Shown one piece after another: positions 57,219-64,000 of a DNA stretch of 64,000 bases. A program made the translations under genes and the position numbers. Under the pieces are notes generated by a model that was not told where the DNA came from, made no database searches, and was given only the letters and a program-made list of their open reading frames with translations. The stretch is from assembly GCA_003116995.1 (NCBI GenBank), contig BDSL01000017.1, positions 682,001 through 746,000 on the forward strand, given 5' to 3'. The DNA is from Yamagishiella unicocca. Lineage: Eukaryota; Chlorophyta; Chlorophyceae; Chlamydomonadales; Volvocaceae. How positions within the stretch are numbered: the stretch's first letter is position 1; each line of letters starts with the position of its first letter.

Positions 57219-60072
57219 GTGCCAGGACTGCCGGTCTGCTTCCCCTGTCTGGTTGCCTGGTTGTAACGTGTAACGTCACACCGCTCCAACTTTGGCATTT
57301 CCTGCGCCCGAAGCTAACGCGAAACACGTCGCGATGTCCCACGTTGATGTCCCCACGCCACAGCATCAGCCTTGCCACGTAATCGGCTGGACTGGAACAA
57401 CCTGCTCCGATGACTGCAGAAAACTCTCGGCCGCACATCCCTTCCTTGCACGCCTGCACTGCATGCATGTGCAAATGCGTTTGCATGTCGCGGCTCGGTG
57501 CTTCTCGCACTCATGTTCAGGATTTGGCTTTACACCGCATTCGGGGTCTGACTCTGCACCGCACGGCTGCGGACCTGACACCCCAGCGGGTTGGCGATCT
57601 GGCGCAGTCTTCCCCTCTGGTTGATTCGCTGCTAACGTCCACTTCTCGCTAAGCAGTCAACACCCGATCGGCATAATACCTGTGAGTGGCGCGTGCGCTG
57701 GTGTAATTAGTCAGGATGGTTCATGGTCGGGGGTGGGGACGGGGAGCGGGGTTTGGGGCGGTGAGTACTTAACCTGCCAAGATGGCTTTTCTTACAAAGC
57801 GCCTAGGGACGGCTTTCCTCACGAGCCATGATGTCCAGGAGGTGCTTGCGACGTGCGGTCGTACTGTCAATGCCAGGATTTGATGCCAGGAATGCAGTTG
57901 AGGTAGCCGTAGGTATAAATAAGCCGAGCGCACTACATGTTGCCGGCGGGTTGTATTGGGACCAGACGGCGCTGGTGTGCTGCGGATGCTTTGCGCTCAT
58001 TGGAGAGGAACGATGGTGATATGGCAGTGGGCTCGACCGATAAGGCTGGTTGCTGGACGGGGGAATGGCCATCCGCATAGACGCATGGGAACCTGCTAGT
58101 TGCGAAATCGGCTGCCATCAGTTTGAGTACCGTTCCTTGGGGGCATGATGAAGGGAATGCAAGCTAAGGGCGGGGAAGGAAAGGGAAGGGGGCGCAGTCG
58201 AGGGTGAGTGCAAAGTAGGATGACGGACGAAGTGTGACAGTCTTGAAATAAGTGATTACCGGGCCGGGCGGAAGTGAAGGACGCAGACAAAACTCGGGGA
58301 CTATAGCAAAAACATTACATAAAGGAACTCTCGATGCGGTGTTTGGGCTTTGAAGGTCTGGGCAAGATTGGGTTGCCTCTTGCAATCTGGCAGGACTGCA
58401 CTCCCCTACCTGGGAGGTCCAAGCATGGGCGTTTCCGGACATTTGTTGGAAATCACGGTGACTCATCGTAACCTTTGCGCCCGCACCTCGCCTGAAGCGA
58501 TTCGTGTTTTCTCTTTTCTGTGGACGCCGAACTCACGGCTCTGAATGAGCGGCCCTGGCAAGGACGGTAAAGGAGTGAATGTAAACTGCGAGTGGGCCCA
58601 AGCTTTGACAGATGAAGGCACGCGCTGATCTACACTACTGTTTGTTCGCAAGGTTGCGTGATAGTAGTAGTACTTGATACAGTGGGCTCAAGACCAAAAG
58701 GCAGAATCACTCGGCACATCGCCGGACACAGGAGGAAACGAAAGAGACAGAATCCCACCACCAATGGCAAACCACGAAGACCAGTCTGATGGAGAGGATT
58801 GGGGTCAATAGAGGCACTGAGGCACCGCACTTCATGGTACTCGTCCAGCAGCGCACCTCAACACGAACCAAACAACGCTCGCGCTGCTGGGGGGACACAG
58901 AATGGGCGAATTGTCGTCTCTGCCGATGGGACTGTCGTACATACAGGGACTAACGTACTCCATGATAGGTTCTCACAATAGCACGAATACGGTCAAACCT
59001 CAACGCCCAGGCAGCCTACATATGCCCGAGTTGGACTGGTCACCTTGTCTGCTGCCTCCTCGGACCCAGCCGACGCAGATCTTGGCCAGCCTCGGCCAGC
59101 CCGGCGAAGTTGCTGGTCAGAGACGATTTGTATGGAACCAATCGGAACCTACGCCACCTAGGAAATGGAGAAGGGGTTCGCCAAGCCTGGATGTGTAGCA
59201 TGTCACACTATCCATGTGTTTTGCTCGCACGATCTGCCTGCTGCCGTGGCAGAGAGTGTGTGTTCGCACGGCGCACTGCCGGCTTGACGTCTCAGCTGCG
59301 TCTACATGAAACACAGTGTATGCACGCATGTGTGGAATCTTAGCACAATCGTAGGCTGTCGGTGTTGCAGGTCGTGTATCTCACCAGATGCCGTTACAAC
59401 GCGCAACCCTTGTTCGCTGTACCTCCTTCGCGCAGCCATGTGGGTCGGAGTGGTGGCCATGCCACGCGCATTGAAATAGATGTACGTCTCCAAAACGGCC
59501 CAACTAACCCCCTACCACCTGTTCTTGTGTAATTGGGCTGCCCACATGGTGCGCCGACAAGCGGGGGTTTGCCTCCAACATCATTTGATTTAATTCAATT
59601 ATGAAATGTCTGTCACTTCGGGTGTTCCGGATTGCTTTGGCTGGTTAGCGAAGCGACCGCAAGCCCGCAAACTGTTGGGGCAAAAACAGCCTGCGTGTAG
59701 AGGCCTTCGCTGGCTAATTATCAACCTTGCGGCTTTAAACTTACCATCCGTTGAATCAAGCTAAATGGCCATTTGGAAAGACAGGCAAAAGATGATACGC
59801 CGAAATCTCGTCCACTGTACAAGATGTGGCCGCGAATGCCCATGGCTGCTTCAGCCAATCCTCGTCAATTCGCTAGTTGACCACATTTCTTAGTATTTTT
59901 AGTACGTTGTCTAGTGGCCGCACAGTAAGTTAGGCTTTCCTTGCACGAAATGGAGAGGCCCTGACCCTCCGTCTCGGGAGCCAGCCTAGTTGGGAAATCT
60001 CTTACCGTAATTTGCTGCTGCTGTATATTCTGCTAACTTCATCGGGAGGAGCGTTGAGATATCTGAACCAGC
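57219..60072. other. Intergenic between RPL13 and IF-2
   Basis: Near-average base composition. It holds a family 2 repeat on the - strand at 58650-58740. No recognisable gene and no arrays were seen. The region just before 60073 should contain the IF-2 promoter. Confidence 0.5.
57262..57273 (+). terminator. Paired TGTAA polyadenylation signals of RPL13
   Basis: Two TGTAA motifs 7 bp apart, 44 nt after the stop codon. Confidence 0.6.
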
Positions 60073-63000
60073 ATGGTCGCCCACGCTCTTGCGGGCAGCG
60101 GCACGCTGCCGTCGGTGTCAGGAAGCTCCATCTTTAGAGCTCCACTATCTTCCAGCTACTGTCCCTATAAATGGAGGAAGTGCATAGTCGCCGCCGCCGG
60201 CCCGGGTCCCGCTGGACCGCAGCCCTTAACCAAGCCGCCGCTGGCGCCACCCAGGCCACCCGTGGCGCCACCCAGGCCACCTGGCCCAAACCAGCCCCCA
60301 GCCGGCGCCAACGGAGGCAGAGCCAACGGCGCCCCCGCCCCTCTGAGCGCTCCGCCGCGCCTAGCCAGTCCGACTAGGCCTTCCGCACCCCCCGGCCCCG
60401 CAAGGCCTAACTCGGTCAACGGCCCCCCCGCTCCCGGCCAGATGACTCGCCCCGGCCCTCCGCCTCCCTCGGGCTGGCAATCAGCCCCCCAGGGATCCAA
60501 CCAGCCCAAGGGACCCGGCGCCCCTCTGAACGGCGCCCCTTCGAGGCCCGGCTTGACAGCCCCACCGCCGCCCTCGTCAGCAGGCCCCAAGCCAGTCACC
60601 CCCAGTATCCCCCCGCCAGCAGCCGTCGCCGCCGCCGCAGCCGCAGCCACCGCCGCCAGCGCCACGTGGCCCGTCGCCAACCCCTTCGCCAACATCGCCC
60701 GCCCGGCCGCACCCACGCCGCCACCCACGCCTTCCTCGGCCTCCAGCCAAGCGCCGCTGCAGCGGCCGCCGCCGCCGGCGGCCGCCAGCGGCCCTCCCCC
60801 GCCGACCCTCAGCCGCCCGCTGGCGCGCCCCAGCGGCGCGGCGGGCACCGGGCCGAGGCCTCTGGGTCCGCCCATGCCGCCAGGGCAACGCGCCGGCGGC
60901 CCGCCGCCACCTCCCGGCGGCGCCACCGCGCCCCGACCCCCTGGCAGCGGCCCGCAGCAGCAGCAGCCCCCGATGCAGCTCCGCCGGCCCCCCAACCGCC
61001 CCGACCTCCTCCCCCGACAGCCGTCCATGAACGCCCCGACCACCCTGGCGGCGGACGCCACCGGAGTTCCCAACATGGAGCTCCTGCGCCCCGACCCGCC
61101 GTCGTTGCGCGTGCTGGCTCCCTTCATGAACCCCGAGGGTCGCGGTCAGAGGATGGAGATCCAGGAGGTGGTGGATGACGAGAGCATGCTGGAGCTGTTC
61201 GACGGGGACGATATGGAGTTCATGAACAAGGGGGCGGCGCTGAAGGGCAAGTCCAAGAAGGGCGCCGGCAAGCGCAAGGCCAAGGTGGGGCTGCCGCTGT
61301 GTTGGGGGGGGGCGGGGTGCGTGTGTGTGTGTATGTATGTGTACGCGTGTGTGTGTTTGTATGTGTATGTGTGTGTGTGTGTTTAGCTCCCGGCGAGCCA
61401 CGAACTGTATTGCTGTGGGGGGCTGTGGCGAAACGAGCTCCATACCCATTGGGCCGTACGACGCCGTACGCTGATGTATCTATGGTTCGCCTGGCGCGCT
61501 GAAGATGCGTGGCGTCACATTTGCGGGAAATGCGAATCAAGTAACGTTTGCGTTCCGAACGCCGAACGGATGAGCGGATTGGAATCCAGATCCAGATCCA
61601 GACCCATCAGCAACGTGTGGAATGTCCAATTGCTCCACAGCCGTCTCGCGGCGGTTTTTGCACCCTTCACCCTGTACCAACTACCAACCACCAACCATCG
61701 AGCGCCCACCACCGACCTCCTCCCCCCGCGTGGGGTCCTCGCTTCCTGTCGTCTCGCCGTAGCCGCTTTAGCTTAGCCGCCAAAGGTCATATTACGACCT
61801 TCGGCTTTAGTATCCCCAACCCAGTTCTCCAGCATGCATCTCAAAACGCCTGTTCTAAACGGTTTTTTCTGGCATCCACGGGTCTCCCTCGAACCCCCCC
61901 GGATGTGCTGAACTATTCGCCGGCTAGTTCGTTTCTGCCCTCCGTTTCCTATGTCGTGTGACCGGGTCTTCTCGCCACCGACTCCCCTCTCCCGGTGTGC
62001 TAGGTGTCCGCCGACCATGCGCCAACTGTCCTCTGTCCTTTCCGCGTGAACGGTTCTTATGCCACCCCTCCCCCCCGGTGTGCTGCAGGTGACTGCCGAG
62101 ATGAAGCGTGAGGCGCGGCGGCAGCGTGAGGCCACCCGCCAGGAGAAGGCCCTGTCTAGGCGCCGCGATGCGGAGGAGATCTTTGAGGTGGGGCGATTGG
62201 GCAGGAGAGCAGGGGGAGGGCGGGGATTGTGTTTTTTGGGGGGGAAGGGGCAGACGGCAGGCGGGCGGGCAGGGGGGCGTTGTGGCAGAGGGGCCCTATG
62301 ATCCAGATGGCCGCTGCATGCTGCCGTACGTTGTCCCTGCATGCTGCCGTACGTTGTCCCTGCATGCTGCCGTACGTTGTCCCTCCTGGAGCGAAGCGGA
62401 TAGGGGGGACGGCACTGGCTGCCGCCCACTGGCTTGTTGGGGGGGTTGCCGACGCGTGCGCTGCAGTGCCGTGGAGACACGGAACTTCCACGGAAAAGAA
62501 ACGGCCGCGGACAGCCCACGGACTGCGTGCGTCTGTCTGTGTTTTGGCAGCCCCCGTTCCCGGCGCTGCAGCTTTCTGTACACGACGTGAGGATCCCAGC
62601 GGGCGACGTGTACGACAGCAGAGCGGCCGCGACGTGTGTCAGTGACTGACGTAGTTGCGCAGCTAGACGTAGTTGTTCAGCTAGAGGTAGTTGCACAGCT
62701 AGACGTAGTTGGGTGGCTGGTTGGGTGGGTAGGTGGGTTCGAGGGAAACCCGTGGATGTAGGTGGGTAGGTGGGTGGGTGGGTCGGTCGGTCCACGTGCG
62801 TCGCGTCGCACGCTCGAAACCAGCACACCGAGTACGACAAATCAGCAGCAGCAAAAAACGGTATCCGCTAGGCGCGCCGGATCCAGCTCCGCCCCCGGAT
62901 CCAGCTCCGCCCCCGGATCCAGCTCTGCCCCCGGATCCAGCTCCGGATGGATGGATCGGGAAGGCACGGACGCGGGACTCGAGTCCGGTCTGGTCATGGA

Positions 63001-63700
63001 AGCCTCGGCCACGTGTTGCGACGTCAGGCGCCTGGGCCACGTGCGAACATGCCCCCCCTCCCCTGCCGGCCGTGGATTCGCGGATTCTCTTTAAACCCCC
63101 TCCCCGTCAGCACTTGCGTCTACTCGCCAACCATCTCTTCTGGGACCCCTATCGTCATCGCCCTTGGTTCGTCGGCCGTGGAGTCGCGGATTTGTTTCAT
63201 CCCCCGTCCCCCTCCTCTGTCGGTTCACCTTTATGTCTCCTTCCTCAGTTCACCGGCGCACGTTTCCCCGCTGTCCGCCGACCATGCGCCGACTATCCTG
63301 TCTTTTTCGTGTCAACGGTTTTCACGCCACCCCCCCGCCCCCGCCTTCCCCCCGCGCTTCCTCTACCTCCCAGGTTGGTGACGAGGGTATGACGCTGGAC
63401 GAGCTTGCAGAGGTCCTCCAGGTCGGTCAGGAAGGGGCTGCGCGAACGGGTTTGGGGGGAGGGGGGCAATGCGGCCGGAAGGGGAGGTTGCTGCAGTGCA
63501 AGCAGGAGTGACCCGGTTGGGAACGCGGTGGTGATGCCCCCACCGCCCGCGTGTATCGATTCACCGCTTCTCGTCCACCCCCCCCCGTCGTACCGTGTCG
63601 TACTGGTGCGCAGGTTACCGGGTCCGACATCGTGCGCTCCCTCTTCATGCGCGGCATCACGATGTCCATGAGCCAAATGCTGGACAAGAACACAGTCAAG
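60073..63700 (+). CDS. infB: Organelle translation initiation factor IF-2, N-terminal part (runs off window)
   Basis: Four exons are visible (60073-61284, 62089-62187, 63374-63421, 63614-63700), giving 482 residues in phase and stopping at a donor. The first 45 residues are Ser/Ala/Arg-rich and end at CIVAAAG, a plausible transit peptide. A Pro/Ala-rich linker to about residue 330 follows, then an acidic stretch (VVDDESMLELFDGDD) and a basic helix (VTAEMKREARRQREATRQE). Last is the IF2_N fold GMTLDELAEVLQVTGSDIVR with SLFMRGITMSMSQMLDKNTVK, typical of chloroplast and bacterial IF-2. The GTPase domain that would prove identity lies beyond the window. IF-2 brings initiator tRNA to the organelle ribosome, probably in the plastid. 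With ERA and possibly the DUF155 protein, it adds an organelle-translation flavour to the window. Confidence 0.85.
61822..61978 (-). repeat. Reverse modules B and D in the 3' half of IF-2 intron 1
   Basis: Module B (AGCATGCATCTCAAAACGCC, then GGCATCCACGGGTC) is followed by module D (GCCGGCTAGTTCGTTTCTGC, then ATGTCGTGTGACCGGGTC). Reverse module A copies follow at 62008-62066, 63274-63326 and 63923-63976, the first two directly upstream of IF-2 acceptors. Confidence 0.8.
62315..62383. repeat. 23 bp array, 3 copies, in IF-2 intron 2
   Basis: Three identical units containing TGCATGCTGCCGTACGTTGT. Confidence 0.95.
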
Positions 63701-64000
63701 GTGCGTGCGGCTGAGCGCCGGTGCTGTGGCTGGGCAGATCGGCCGTGGCTTGCAGACGAGCCGGTTGGTGCTGCTGGGGGTGGGAGGGAGGACGACACTG
63801 ACGACGCCCCCACCGCCTCCCCCTTCCTCCCCCCTTGCACCCCCCTCCATTCCCCCCAGTCGAGTTACCGGTTCTTTTATTGTAACCCCCCTTGCACCCC
63901 CCTCCTCCCTCCCACAAACTAGGTGTCCGCCGACCATGCGCCAACTATCCTGTCTTTTTCGCGTCAACGGGTTTCACCCCCCCCCCCCCGCAAACCCCCC
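63701..64000 (+). other. Start of IF-2 intron 4
   Basis: Begins GTGCGTGC. It contains reverse module C (GTCGAGTTACCGGTTC, 63859) and reverse module A (63923-63976). Both orientations match the usual acceptor side, so the next exon probably starts just past the window. Confidence 0.6.

Noticed and set aside
62545..62650. Possible extra IF-2 exon (PPFPALQLSVHDVRIP)
   Set aside because: The exons on each side join in phase without it, and it has no counterpart in the IF-2 pattern I know.

Overview
This is nuclear DNA from a green alga, most likely a chlorophycean of the Chlamydomonas/Volvox group. The sequence is very GC-rich. Its genes are cut by many spliceosomal introns. Candidate polyadenylation signals are TGTAA rather than AATAAA. 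Telomere-like CCCTAAAA/TTTTAGGG runs occur inside introns, and plastid-type proteins are encoded. I cannot name the species. No bacterial-type operons, CRISPR arrays, rRNA genes or convincing tRNA genes were seen.

Nine genes were resolved, eight of them with exon phases that join cleanly from end to end. On the + strand, positions 638-985 hold the last exon of an RRM protein of the RBPMS/couch-potato type. On the - strand come ATG3, the autophagy E2-like enzyme (9350-15672), an ARL2BP/BART-domain protein (17629-18405) and an organelle Era GTPase (20774-24505). On the + strand follows a DUF155 (RMD1/RMND1/YagE) membrane protein (26572-34327). On the - strand is a plastid-type acyl carrier protein (37423-38262). 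On the + strand follow PrimPol with a giant low-complexity N-terminal extension (40452-52994), ribosomal protein eL13 (56266-57218), and the first four exons of an organelle translation initiation factor IF-2 that runs off the window (60073-63700). Era and the DUF155 gene are divergent, as are ACP and PrimPol. These are housekeeping genes without an obvious shared pathway.

The genes fall into two classes. RPL13, ACP and the ARL2BP gene have short, ordinary introns with donors such as GTAAG or GTATG. ATG3, ERA, the DUF155 gene, PrimPol and IF-2 have long introns. Many of these start with G-runs, often with GTGGG donors, end with C-runs, and carry a small vocabulary of recurring 30-120 bp modules. 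The modules tend to lie in one orientation near the donor and as reverse complements near the acceptor. Telomere-like repeats follow the same rule. This mirrored intron layout is the most unusual thing in the window.

The intergenic stretches carry many homogeneous tandem arrays with 7, 12, 17 and 20 bp units, including a 240 bp higher-order repeat inside an ATG3 intron. They also hold two low-copy dispersed repeat families. I found no transposase or reverse transcriptase.
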